Positions 1-6,171 of a stretch of DNA of 18,911 bases are shown in pieces. The position numbers and the translations under genes are program-made. The stretch is taken from contig JAKOSQ010000111.1 of NCBI GenBank assembly GCA_029777215.1, forward strand, positions 1-18,911, given 5' to 3'. The notes under the pieces are model-generated. The model saw only the letters and a list, made by a program, of their open reading frames with translations. It searched no databases and had not been told where the DNA came from. Positions within the stretch are counted from its first letter, which is position 1. Every line of letters starts with the position of its first letter. This stretch comes from Bacillota bacterium (GTDB taxonomy: Bacteria > Bacillota > Clostridia > Oscillospirales > Oscillospiraceae).

Positions 1-767
1 ATGCGAAGCACGGCCTCGGACGGGGCGGACTCGTTGATCTTTTTGATTCCTTCGGCCGTGGCGGTCTGGACCTTGAGAATGGCCTCCGCGTCGCCCTCCG
101 CCTGCAGGATCTTCGTCTGTCTGGAGGCGTCCGCGCGCAGGATGGCTGATTCCTTTTCTCCCTCGGCCACGAGGATGGCGGAGCGCTTTACACCTTCGGC
201 GCGCAGGATCTGCTCACGGCGCTCGCGTTCGGCCTTCATCTGCTTTTCCATGGAGTCCTGGATCTCCTTGGGCGGGAGGATGTTCTTGAGCTCAATGCGG
301 TTGACCTTGATGCCCCAGGGGTCGGTCGCCTCGTCGATGATGGAACGCATCTCGTTGTTGATGACGTCTCGGGAGGTGAGGGTCTGGTCAAGCTCGAGGT
401 CGCCGATGATGTTGCGGAGCGTCGTCGCGGTCAAATTTTCGATCGCGGAGAGCGGGTTCTCGACACCGTAGGTGTAGAGCTTCGGATCGGTGATCTCGTA
501 GTAGAGGACCGTGTCGATCTGCATGGTGACGTTATCCTTCGTGATGACCGGCTGGGGCGGGAAATCGAGGACCTGCTCCTTGAGCGAAATCTTCTTGGAG
601 ACTACTTCGATGAACGGGATCTTGAAGTGCAGGCCGGTGTGCCAGGTCGTGCTGTAAGCGCCGAGGCGCTCAATGACGAAGGCGTGTGCCTGCGGGACGA
701 TGCGGACGTTGCGGATAATGATGATGAGCGCGATGATAACGAGCAATACGGGAACAGCATAATCCAT
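1..767 (-). CDS. SPFH/band 7 (stomatin-like) membrane protein, 3' end outside window
   Basis: This reading frame starts at ATG 767 and stays open to the left edge for 255 codons, so the C-terminus is missing. Residues 2-20 form a hydrophobic N-terminal anchor (MDYAVPVLLVIIALIIIIR). The SPFH/band 7 domain follows, with family-typical stretches such as VIERLGAYSTTWHTGLHFKIP and VTMQIDTVLYYEITDP. After it comes an alanine/glutamate-rich coiled-coil region with repeated (I)LxAEG(D/E) units. Family members scaffold membrane microdomains or regulate membrane proteases. A strong GAGGAGGAG Shine-Dalgarno lies 4-12 bases before the ATG and supports this start. The nfeD-like gene ends 40 bp upstream, and SPFH-NfeD pairs are a well-known conserved unit, so the two products probably act together at the membrane. 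Family assignment is secure; the exact cellular role is not known. Confidence 0.93.
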   Translation of the reverse strand, partial: MDYAVPVLLVIIALIIIIRNVRIVPQAHAFVIERLGAYSTTWHTGLHFKIPFIEVVSKKISLKEQVLDFPPQPVITKDNVTMQIDTVLYYEITDPKLYTYGVENPLSAIENLTATTLRNIIGDLELDQTLTSRDVINNEMRSIIDEATDPWGIKVNRIELKNILPPKEIQDSMEKQMKAERERREQILRAEGVKRSAILVAEGEKESAILRADASRQTKILQAEGDAEAILKVQTATAEGIKKINESAPSEAVLR

Positions 768-807
768 TTTCTCCTCCTCTTTCTGCCGCGTTGCGCGGCC
801 GCATGGT

Positions 808-1248
808 TTACTCTGCGGAAAGCGGTTCGACGATGAGCTTGATGCCCTCGATCGAACGCACGACCGTGACAGTATCCTTTTCGATGGGTTCCCCGGACTT
901 GCTGCGCGCGGGCCAGAGCCGGCCGCCGGCTGTGACATAGCCCTTTGCGGCGATGTTGTCGATCCGCTCCGTGACGGTCGCGGACGCGCCGATCAAACGG
1001 TCGGCGTTCGTCGGTTCAATGCGCTTGTTGACGTATTTGCGGGCAAGCGGCCGCGTGAAGATCAGCGTCAGCGCCGAAACGATGACGAAGAGCGTGATCT
1101 GCAGCCAGACCGGCGCGCCGAGAAAGGCGCTCACGAGCGCCGCAACGGAGCCGAGTGCGAACCAGATGGAGGCGAGCCCCGCCGTCAGTCCCTCAACGAT
1201 GAGGAAAACGACGATCAGCGCCGCCCAGGTATAGATCATTTCCTGCAC
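808..1248 (-). CDS. NfeD-like membrane protein (short form)
   Basis: A 146-aa protein with three closely spaced hydrophobic segments at about residues 6-26, 28-45 and 47-66. A soluble C-terminal part at about residues 85-145 fits the OB-fold NfeD C-terminal domain (GASATVTERI, GYVTAGGRLWPARS, GTKLIV-like end). It lacks the N-terminal ClpP-like serine protease domain of long NfeD proteins, so it is the short type. The start is read as GTG at 1248 because GGAGAG sits 8 bases upstream. An in-frame ATG at 1239 is possible but less well spaced. It lies between purA (48 bp upstream) and the SPFH gene (40 bp downstream). Short NfeD proteins are partners of SPFH proteins, which matches this arrangement. 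No separate promoter was seen, so transcription from the purA promoter is plausible. Confidence 0.9.
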   Translation of the reverse strand: MQEMIYTWAALIVVFLIVEGLTAGLASIWFALGSVAALVSAFLGAPVWLQITLFVIVSALTLIFTRPLARKYVNKRIEPTNADRLIGASATVTERIDNIAAKGYVTAGGRLWPARSKSGEPIEKDTVTVVRSIEGIKLIVEPLSAE

Positions 1249-1296
1249 TTTGATCTCTCCTTTCCGTCTTCAGACGAAAACGCGGACCGGAATGTT

Positions 1297-2574
1297 TCAG
1301 CCGCGTTGGGCGATGTCCTCGCGCTTCGGGCCGGTCGAGACCATCTTGATCGGCGTCTTGATGGCGCTTTCGATGAATTCGACATAGTCGCGGGCCTCTT
1401 TCGGCAGCTTGTTGTAATCCGTGATGCCGCGGATGTCGCACTTCCAGCCGGGCAGCGTCTCAAAGACCGGCTTCGCGCGGTCGAGGCGGGAGGTCACGGG
1501 AAATTCGGTCTCGACCTTACCGTCGATCTCGTAGCCGACGCAGACCTTGATCTCGTCGAGATAGCCGAGCACATCGATGGCCGTGAGGACGGCCTGCGTT
1601 GCGCCCTGCATGCGGCAGCCGTATTTCGTGGCGACGGCGTCAAACCAGCCGACGCGGCGCGGACGGCCAGTGGTCGCGCCGTACTCGCCCTTGTCGCCGC
1701 CGCGGTTGCGCAGCGTCTCTGCCTCGTCGCCGAAGAGCTCCGATACAAAGTCTCCCCCGCCGACGGCGCTGGAATATGCCTTTGTGACCGCGATGACATC
1801 CGAAAACTGCGTGGGCGGCACGCCAACGCCGACGCAGCCGTAGCCCGCGAGCGTGCTCGAGGACGTGACGAACGGGTAGATGCCGAAGTCGGGGTCCTTG
1901 AGCGTGCCGAGCTGGCCCTCGAGCAGGACCTGCTTGCCCGCGTCGAGCGCCGCGCGGACCGCGACGGCGGTGTCGCCGACGAAGGGCGCGATGAGCTCGC
2001 GCTGGGCGACCATTTCCTGATAGAGCTCTTCCGGGTCAAGCAGCGGCTTGTGGTAGAGGTGCTCGAGCAGCGCGTTTTTGATCTCGCAGACATTCTTGAG
2101 TCTGGCCTTCAAAAGCGCGTCGTCAAACAGCTCGTTGACCTGGAAGCCGATTTTCGCGTACTTGTCGGAATAAAACGGCGCAATGCCGGACTTCGTCGAG
2201 CCGAAGGCCTTGCCGCCGAGACGTTCCTCCTCGTAGGCGTCGAACAGGATGTGATAGGGCATCACGACCTGCGCGCGGTTTGAAACGATGATGTGCGGCG
2301 CGGGCACGCCGCCAGCCTCGAGGGACTTGATCTCTTCCGAAAAGCTGCGGATGTTGAGCGCCACGCCGTTGCCGACGATATTTGTCACATGCGGATAAAA
2401 GACGCCCGACGGGAGAGAATGAAGCGCAAAGCGCCCGTAGTTATTGATAATGGTGTGCCCTGCGTTTGCGCCGCCCTGAAAGCGGATGACCATGTCCGAG
2501 CTCTCCGCGAGCATATCCGTGATCTTTCCCTTTCCTTCGTCGCCCCAGTTTGCGCCAACGATTGCCTTGACCAT
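1297..2574 (-). CDS. purA: Adenylosuccinate synthetase
   Basis: Catalyses the GTP-dependent joining of IMP and aspartate to adenylosuccinate, the first committed step from IMP to AMP, in the cytoplasm. The protein is 425 aa, normal for the family. The N-terminal WGDEGKGK loop (residues 10-17) carries the catalytic Asp12, and NAGHTI carries His40. TTGRPRRVGW is at 301-310, and the C-terminal region contains the expected Arg-rich SRLDRAKP segment. A GTG three codons earlier (2583) is in frame, but the ATG at 2574 is preferred because GAGGTGA is spaced correctly for it. One oddity is residues 219-223, which read EGQLG where the enzymes of E. coli and B. subtilis read EGAQG at an IMP-contacting loop; I think this belongs to a divergent clostridial subgroup. 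Its promoter is at 2622-2650; nfeD-like and SPFH genes follow. Confidence 0.97.
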   Translation of the reverse strand: MVKAIVGANWGDEGKGKITDMLAESSDMVIRFQGGANAGHTIINNYGRFALHSLPSGVFYPHVTNIVGNGVALNIRSFSEEIKSLEAGGVPAPHIIVSNRAQVVMPYHILFDAYEEERLGGKAFGSTKSGIAPFYSDKYAKIGFQVNELFDDALLKARLKNVCEIKNALLEHLYHKPLLDPEELYQEMVAQRELIAPFVGDTAVAVRAALDAGKQVLLEGQLGTLKDPDFGIYPFVTSSSTLAGYGCVGVGVPPTQFSDVIAVTKAYSSAVGGGDFVSELFGDEAETLRNRGGDKGEYGATTGRPRRVGWFDAVATKYGCRMQGATQAVLTAIDVLGYLDEIKVCVGYEIDGKVETEFPVTSRLDRAKPVFETLPGWKCDIRGITDYNKLPKEARDYVEFIESAIKTPIKMVSTGPKREDIAQRG

Positions 2575-2621
2575 GTGCGTCACCTCGTAGTTTGTGTTTT
2601 AGTTTTGTTTTGCTTCTATTG

Positions 2622-2650
2622 ATTGTATATGATTGCGCTCTCTTTTGCAA
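2622..2650 (-). promoter_or_regulatory. Sigma-A-type promoter of purA
   Basis: On the minus strand, TTGCAA (2650-2645) is followed after exactly 17 bp by TACAAT (2627-2622). This predicts a transcript start near 2615 and a leader of about 40 bases before the purA ATG at 2574. The leader is A-rich with no obvious riboswitch fold. I saw no PurR-type box. Confidence 0.7.
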
Positions 2651-2750
2651 GGGCCTTTTGCCCCGACGCGTCAAATCGTCAGTTTGCGGTTTTTTTGCCG
2701 TTTTCCGCGTAAACTCTCGTTTATTTTTTGTCGAGGGAATGAATTAGGGC

Positions 2751-2779
2751 TTTACTTTGTCTCTTTAATGCTGTACAAT
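2751..2779 (+). promoter_or_regulatory. Sigma-A-type promoter of yerC-like gene
   Basis: TTTACT (2751-2756), a 17-bp spacer and TACAAT (2774-2779). It implies a leader of about 85-90 bases before the ATG at 2874. That leader contains a perfect 6-bp hairpin, CGGAGC-CCT-GCTCCG, at 2825-2839. The divergent purA promoter is about 100 bp away. Confidence 0.6.
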
Positions 2780-2873
2780 GTTCGCGGGTGGAAAACAACA
2801 GCCTTTGCTCTTGATTTTTCAAAACGGAGCCCTGCTCCGACGACATAAAAAAACAATAGGTGGTGCATCTAAA

Positions 2874-3161
2874 ATGAATAAACAGACTAAAAAGCCCCGC
2901 AACGAAGAAATGTACAAGGCGATCCTCACTCTGAAGTCTGTTGACGAGTGTATCAATTTTTTTGAAGACCTCTGCACGATCACAGAACTCCAGGCTATGG
3001 AGCAGCGCTATCAGGTCGCGTCCCTCCTCAATCAGGGCTGCATCTACAACGAGATTCTCGAAAAGACCGGCGCTTCCAGCGCGACGATCAGCCGCGTCAA
3101 CCGCTCCCTGCAATACGGTCAGGAGGGCTATGCGACCGTGTTCAAGCGTCTCGCTGATTAG
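2874..3161 (+). CDS. yerC: YerC/YecD-type TrpR-like DNA-binding protein
   Basis: A 95-aa protein of the TrpR-related YerC/YecD family, an all-helical DNA-binding fold. The N-terminal helices (about residues 10-55) include ELQAMEQRYQVA, and the helix-turn-helix lies at about 57-80 (EILEKTGASSATISRVNRSL). Length is typical of the family. The start is placed at ATG 2874 (MNKQTKKPRN) because AGGTGGTG lies 8-9 bases upstream. A longer in-frame start at 2778 overlaps the predicted -10 element and is rejected. The gene ends with TAG, so amber is a normal stop in this genome. From memory, comparative genomics links some TrpR-family proteins of Firmicutes (called HisR) with histidine operons, which is of interest given the his operon in this window. 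Its target here is unknown. It is followed by a strong terminator. Confidence 0.9.
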   Translation: MNKQTKKPRNEEMYKAILTLKSVDECINFFEDLCTITELQAMEQRYQVASLLNQGCIYNEILEKTGASSATISRVNRSLQYGQEGYATVFKRLAD

Positions 3162-3199
3162 GAGGAGCAGAAATAAGCTTCCCCCAAAATCCATAATCC

Positions 3200-3230
3200 A
3201 AACGGCCATTTTTTAAATGGCCGTTTTATT
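3200..3230 (+). terminator. Rho-independent terminator after yerC
   Basis: A perfect 12-bp stem, AAACGGCCATTT (3200-3211) and AAATGGCCGTTT (3215-3226), with a TTT loop and a following T-rich tail TTTTATT. It lies only 21 bases before the TTG start of the methyltransferase, so it also sits in any leader transcribed from upstream of that gene. Confidence 0.88.
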
Positions 3231-3251
3231 CACCCGAGGAGGAAAATCGAT

Positions 3252-3989
3252 TTGAATGCTTACGGTCCGCTGGCCCCCGTTTATGACAAATTCACGAGCG
3301 ATGTGGACTACATCGCCTTTGCCGACCTCTATGAGTCGGCCTTCGCCGCCCGAAAAAAGCGCGTCCGGACCATCCTCGACATCGGCTGCGGGACCGGCAC
3401 GCTCACGGCCCTGCTCGCGCAGCGCGGCTATGAAATGATCGCGGCGGATGCCTCAACGGACATGCTTATGCTCGCGCAGGAGAAATTCGCGAAGCTGCCG
3501 GACGTCATCCCACCGCTGTTTCTGTGCCAGTCCATGACGGAGCTCGACCTCTACGGCACGGTCGACGCCGCCGTGTCCTGTCTCGACGCCATCAACTACC
3601 TGCCGCCCGGCGATCTGCCGGAGCTGCTGCGGCGGCTTCACCTTTTTCTCGATTCGGATGGAATTTTTGTTTTCGACATAAACTCTCCACAGCGCCTGCG
3701 CTCGCTCGACGGCTCGACTTCCGTCGACGAGGACGAAAACAGTCTCTGTCTCTGGCGCGCCGATTTCGACGAGGGCGAGCAGACGCTTTGCTACGGGATG
3801 GATCTCTTCACGCGGCGCGGCCGTTTCTGGCAGCGCTCCTGCGAGGAGCACGTCGAATATGTCCACGAACCAGAGACACTTTGCGCCCGTCTCGCGGAGG
3901 CAGGTTTTGTGAACATCGAGGTCCGCACCGACGGACCGCAATGCGAAAACGGCCGCATTTTCCTCATCGCCGAGAACACGCCGCATTAA
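3252..3989 (+). CDS. Class I SAM-dependent methyltransferase
   Basis: A 245-aa cytoplasmic methyltransferase. The SAM-binding motif I is clear at residues 41-50 (ILDIGCGTGT), followed by an acidic ribose-contact region near 64-70 (AADASTD) and post-motif segments including AAVSCLDAINYL. The start is TTG at 3252, preceded by GAGGAGG with a 9-base spacer; there is no nearby in-frame ATG and the N-terminal NAYGPLAPVYDKF is typical for the subgroup. It resembles the YqeM-like methyltransferases of Firmicutes. The substrate cannot be told from sequence. hslO begins 32 bp downstream, so the two are likely co-transcribed. The terminator hairpin at 3200-3230 leaves no room for a promoter between it and the gene. 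Confidence 0.88.
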   Translation: MNAYGPLAPVYDKFTSDVDYIAFADLYESAFAARKKRVRTILDIGCGTGTLTALLAQRGYEMIAADASTDMLMLAQEKFAKLPDVIPPLFLCQSMTELDLYGTVDAAVSCLDAINYLPPGDLPELLRRLHLFLDSDGIFVFDINSPQRLRSLDGSTSVDEDENSLCLWRADFDEGEQTLCYGMDLFTRRGRFWQRSCEEHVEYVHEPETLCARLAEAGFVNIEVRTDGPQCENGRIFLIAENTPH

Positions 3990-4021
3990 GAAAAACATTA
4001 TGTAAACTGCGAGGTGCTGCT

Positions 4022-4894
4022 ATGGATCAGATCATTCGCGCCGTCACAAAGGACGGCCTTGTCAAAATATCCGTCGTGAGCGGCCGGGACTTCGTTGAAA
4101 AGGCCCGCGCGCTGCACGACCTCTCCCCTGTCGCGACCGCCGCGCTGGGGCGGACGCTATGCGCCGCTTCGATCCTCGGCGATCTTCTCAAGGAGGACGA
4201 GGCGTCCGTCACGGTGCGTCTCAACGGCGGCGGACCGCTCGGCAGCGTGATCGCCGTTTCGGACAATGGCGGCAACGTGCGCGGCTATGTGGACAATCCA
4301 CTGGTCGATCTGCCGCTCAACGAAAAGGGCAAGCTCGACGTCGGCGGCGCGGTCGGCACGAACGGCACGCTGACGGTCAGCCGCGACATCGGCCTCAAGG
4401 AACCGTATATCGGCTCGACGGCACTCGTCTCGGGCGAGGTTGCGGAGGATCTCACCTACTATCTCGCCGAGAGCGACCAGATCGGCGCGGCCTGCGGTTT
4501 GGGCGTGCTGGTGGACACGGACCGCAGCGTGCTGTGCGCGGGCGGCTTCATCGTCCAGCTCCTGCCCGGCGCGCCGGACACGGTGATCGACGCGATCGAG
4601 GACAACATCCGCGCGATGGGTCAGGTGACGGACGTGCTGAAGACCGGAACGGCGGACGAGCTTCTTGCCGGCGTCCTCAAGGGCGCCGAATACGAGGTCC
4701 TCTCGCGCACCCCGGTCGAATACCGCTGCACCTGCAGCCGTGAGCGCGTAGCCGCGGCGGTGGCAAGCATCAGCAAGACCGATCTGGAGGAGATGGCCGC
4801 CTCCGGCGAGACCGCCGAGATCCGCTGCCACTTCTGCGACAAGGTCTATACCTTCACCCCGGCCGAAATCAAGGAAATGGCGGAAAAGGAGTGA
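4022..4894 (+). CDS. hslO: Redox-regulated chaperone Hsp33
   Basis: Hsp33 is a cytoplasmic holdase activated by oxidation and unfolding, which protects proteins during oxidative stress. The protein is 290 aa, the usual length. The C-terminal zinc/redox switch is complete: Cys236-x-Cys238 (CTC) and Cys269-x-x-Cys272 (CHFC). The N-terminal domain has family-typical stretches such as ALGRTLCAASILG, GGPLGSVIAVSDNGG and VGTNGTLTVSRDIGLKEPY. The start is ATG 4022, preceded by GAGGTG 6 bases upstream. It follows the methyltransferase gene by 32 bp and probably shares its transcript. No strong terminator follows directly; several hairpins lie in the 290 bp downstream. Confidence 0.96.
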   Translation: MDQIIRAVTKDGLVKISVVSGRDFVEKARALHDLSPVATAALGRTLCAASILGDLLKEDEASVTVRLNGGGPLGSVIAVSDNGGNVRGYVDNPLVDLPLNEKGKLDVGGAVGTNGTLTVSRDIGLKEPYIGSTALVSGEVAEDLTYYLAESDQIGAACGLGVLVDTDRSVLCAGGFIVQLLPGAPDTVIDAIEDNIRAMGQVTDVLKTGTADELLAGVLKGAEYEVLSRTPVEYRCTCSRERVAAAVASISKTDLEEMAASGETAEIRCHFCDKVYTFTPAEIKEMAEKE

Positions 4895-5147
4895 CCCGCT
4901 CGTCCCCCGTCTTTCGTCCCAACGTAAAGCTTCGCAGAATTCGCGCCCGCAGGCGCGAACAAATGGGATCATTTTTCCCGGCGGCGCGCCCCAGGGCGGC
5001 TTCTCTTGCCCCTTCTGTGCAATTCACCTTCTGTACGTCGGGAAAAATACTTCTCGCGAAGCGTGCGTCGCCGGGCTCGCTTCGCGAGCCCCGAGGCGCG
5101 CAGCGCAGCGCATCCTCCTCGTTCAGAAAGCCGAGGCTTTTTAAACG
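4895..5147. repeat. Hairpin-rich intergenic stretch with inverted and direct repeats
   Basis: This non-coding stretch between hslO and the tRNA terminator holds several structures. TTCGCGCC-CGCA-GGCGCGAA is a perfect 8-bp hairpin at 4940-4959. An 11-bp inverted repeat pairs CTCGCGAAGCG (5053-5063) with CGCTTCGCGAG (5078-5088). A competing local hairpin, GGGCTCGC-TTC-GCGAGCCC, lies at 5073-5091. The octamer CCTTCTGT occurs twice (around 5011 and 5028) across the segment reading GCAATTCA. A small AAAGC-CGAG-GCTTT hairpin followed by T's (5127-5142) could weakly terminate hslO transcription. No open reading frame here looks like a gene. It has the look of dispersed repeat elements, which is an inference. 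Confidence 0.5.
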
Positions 5148-5183
5148 AAAAAAGCTCCGCGAGCAACGCTCGTGGAGCTTTTT
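5148..5183 (-). terminator. Terminator of the tRNA-Gly/tRNA-Cys unit (possibly bidirectional)
   Basis: The arms at 5149-5164 and 5168-5183 form a 16-position stem around an AAC loop with a single mismatch (5159/5173). Read on the minus strand, the stem ends in TTTTTT at 5153-5148, immediately after tRNA-Cys. On the plus strand it is also flanked by A and T runs, so it may stop transcripts from hslO too. Confidence 0.85.
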
Positions 5184-5186
5184 AAC

Positions 5187-5261
5187 TGGAGGCACCACCC
5201 GGATTCGGACCGGGGACTCGCGGATTTGCAGTCCACTGCCTTACCACTTGGCTATGGTGCC
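5187..5261 (-). tRNA. tRNA-Cys (anticodon GCA)
   Basis: A complete 75-base cloverleaf on the minus strand with encoded CCA (5189-5187). The acceptor arms are GGCACCA and GGTGCC. The D arm AGCCAAGTGGTAAGGC is typical of tRNA-Cys, the anticodon loop CTGCAAA gives anticodon GCA, and the T arm is CCCGGTCCGAATCCGGG. The discriminator base is U, as expected for cysteine. It is the second tRNA of a two-gene unit with tRNA-Gly upstream. Confidence 0.96.
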
Positions 5262-5277
5262 ATATTCTACTTTGTTG

Positions 5278-5308
5278 TTTCCCCGCGAAGCAAAGCTTCG
5301 CGGGGAAA
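5278..5308. repeat. Perfect 14-bp hairpin between the two tRNA genes
   Basis: TTTCCCCGCGAAGC (5278-5291) pairs with GCTTCGCGGGGAAA (5295-5308) around an AAA loop. It abuts the encoded CCA of tRNA-Gly and lies 16 bases before the 5' end of tRNA-Cys. Its CGCGAAGC/GCTTCGCG core also occurs in the repeats at 5055-5086. It may help processing of the tRNA precursor or be a dispersed repeat. On the minus strand the stem is followed by AACAACAAAG, not T's, so it is not a classical terminator. Confidence 0.85.
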
Positions 5309-5384
5309 TGGAGCGGGCAACGAGATTCGAACTCGCTACCTCCACCTTGGCAAGGTGGCGCTCTGCCAAATGAGCTATGCCCGC
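5309..5384 (-). tRNA. tRNA-Gly (anticodon GCC)
   Basis: A complete 76-base cloverleaf on the minus strand with encoded CCA (5311-5309). The acceptor arms are GCGGGCA and TGCCCGC. The D arm is AGCTCATTTGGCAGAGC, the anticodon loop TTGCCAA gives anticodon GCC, and the T arm contains GTTCGAATC. It is the first gene of the two-tRNA unit, transcribed from the promoter at 5410-5437. Confidence 0.97.
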
Positions 5385-5409
5385 ATATTCGTTTGTCAAC
5401 GCGAGATTT

Positions 5410-5437
5410 ATTCTACCATAAAAACCTGATTTGTCAA
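5410..5437 (-). promoter_or_regulatory. Promoter of the tRNA-Gly/tRNA-Cys unit
   Basis: On the minus strand a consensus TTGACA (5437-5432) is followed by a 16-bp spacer and TAGAAT (5415-5410), with a TG dinucleotide one base before the -10 (extended -10). Such a strong promoter fits stable RNA transcription. The predicted start lies about 20 bases before the tRNA-Gly 5' end. Confidence 0.8.
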
Positions 5438-5485
5438 GGATATAATCTGTATTTTTTTCTTTTTCGCAAAAAATCGGCAGGGCCT

Positions 5486-5513
5486 TTGCTTTTCCGGCCG
5501 GATTTGCTATACT
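5486..5513 (+). promoter_or_regulatory. Promoter of the GNAT gene
   Basis: TTGCTT (5486-5491), a 16-bp spacer and TATACT (5508-5513), with an extended -10 TG at 5505-5506. The leader to the ATG at 5546 would be about 25 bases and contains the AGGAGG ribosome site. Confidence 0.65.
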
Positions 5514-5545
5514 GGTGGCATCTCAATTTTGCAGGAGGCCCCGCC

Positions 5546-6097
5546 ATGAACTACCCACCCGAAGCACTTGCGCTAAAGGATGGCCTGACAGTCACGCTCC
5601 GCAGCCCCGTCGAGGCGGATGCCCCCGTCTCTCTCGCCTACCTCAAGGCGATCATGGGCGAAACCGACTTTCTCTCCTCCTACGCCGACGAGATCGGCGG
5701 CAGTCTCGACACAGAGCGCGCCTTCATCCGCGAAAAGCTCGACGACCCGCGCTCACTGTGCGTCTCGGCCTTTGACTGCTGCGGCGCCGTCGTCGGAGAT
5801 TTCGACATCCACCCCGTCCGCCCGGCCTGCCGCTACGCCCACCGCGCTGAGCTTGGCATTTCGGTCCGGCGGGACTTCTGGGGTCTCGGCCTCGGCAGCG
5901 CGCTGATGGCTGTCATGCTCCGCGAGGCCAAGGCCCTCGCGTACGAGCAGGTCGAGCTCGAGGTCGTGGCGCAGAACACGCGTGCCATTGCGCTCTATGA
6001 AAAGTTCGGTTTCGTCAAGATCGGCGATCTCCCGCACTACTATAAATACCGCGACGGCAGCTATGCCGACGCGCTGCGGATGCTCCGCGTCCTTTGA
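5546..6097 (+). CDS. GNAT family N-acetyltransferase
   Basis: A 183-aa GCN5-related acetyltransferase, using acetyl-CoA to acetylate an amine of unknown substrate. The acetyl-CoA pyrophosphate-binding motif A is at about 105-121 (GISVRRDFWGLGLGSALM). Motif B is at about 137-156, with Asn144, Tyr151 and the KFGF ending. The N-terminal LTVTLRSPVEADAP is usual for the family. The start is ATG 5546, with AGGAGG (5533-5538) eight bases upstream; upstream in-frame codons lie beyond the predicted promoter. It is a single-gene unit between the tRNA operon and the end of the his operon, and nothing in the context suggests its substrate. Confidence 0.9.
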   Translation: MNYPPEALALKDGLTVTLRSPVEADAPVSLAYLKAIMGETDFLSSYADEIGGSLDTERAFIREKLDDPRSLCVSAFDCCGAVVGDFDIHPVRPACRYAHRAELGISVRRDFWGLGLGSALMAVMLREAKALAYEQVELEVVAQNTRAIALYEKFGFVKIGDLPHYYKYRDGSYADALRMLRVL

Positions 6098-6108
6098 CGC
6101 CTCCGCTG

Positions 6109-6132
6109 AAAAAGCCGCCCACCCGGGCGGCT
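6109..6132 (-). terminator. Terminator of the his operon
   Basis: AGCCGCCC (6113-6120) pairs with GGGCGGCT (6125-6132) around ACCC. On the minus strand the stem is followed by a run of five T's (6113-6109), placing it about 40 bases after the hisIE stop. On the plus strand it follows the GNAT stop by 15 bases but has a poor T tail, so it works best for the his operon. Confidence 0.8.
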
Positions 6133-6171
6133 GTTGTCGTATTCAGACATTTTGCGCGGAATTCTATCCTT

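Noticed and set aside
1..836. Plus-strand open frames at the left edge (1-471 and 627-836)
   Set aside because: They lie opposite the SPFH and nfeD-like genes, which have clear domains and good ribosome sites on the minus strand.
1264..1276. Short CGTCT/AGACG inverted repeat between purA and nfeD-like gene as a terminator
   Set aside because: Five base pairs with a two-base loop and no T tract on the minus strand; unlikely to terminate transcription.
1306..2283. Long plus-strand open frame opposite purA
   Set aside because: It is a shadow of the GC-rich purA gene: arginine/aspartate/alanine/valine-rich, no ribosome site, no recognisable motif.
2641..2664. Approximate palindrome GCAAAAGGCCCTTGC around the purA -35 as an operator
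   Set aside because: The arms match only partly and nothing else in the window shares the motif.
2778..2873. N-terminal extension of the yerC-like protein
   Set aside because: The upstream ATG overlaps the predicted -10 element and has no ribosome site, and the extension does not match the family; ATG 2874 is better placed.
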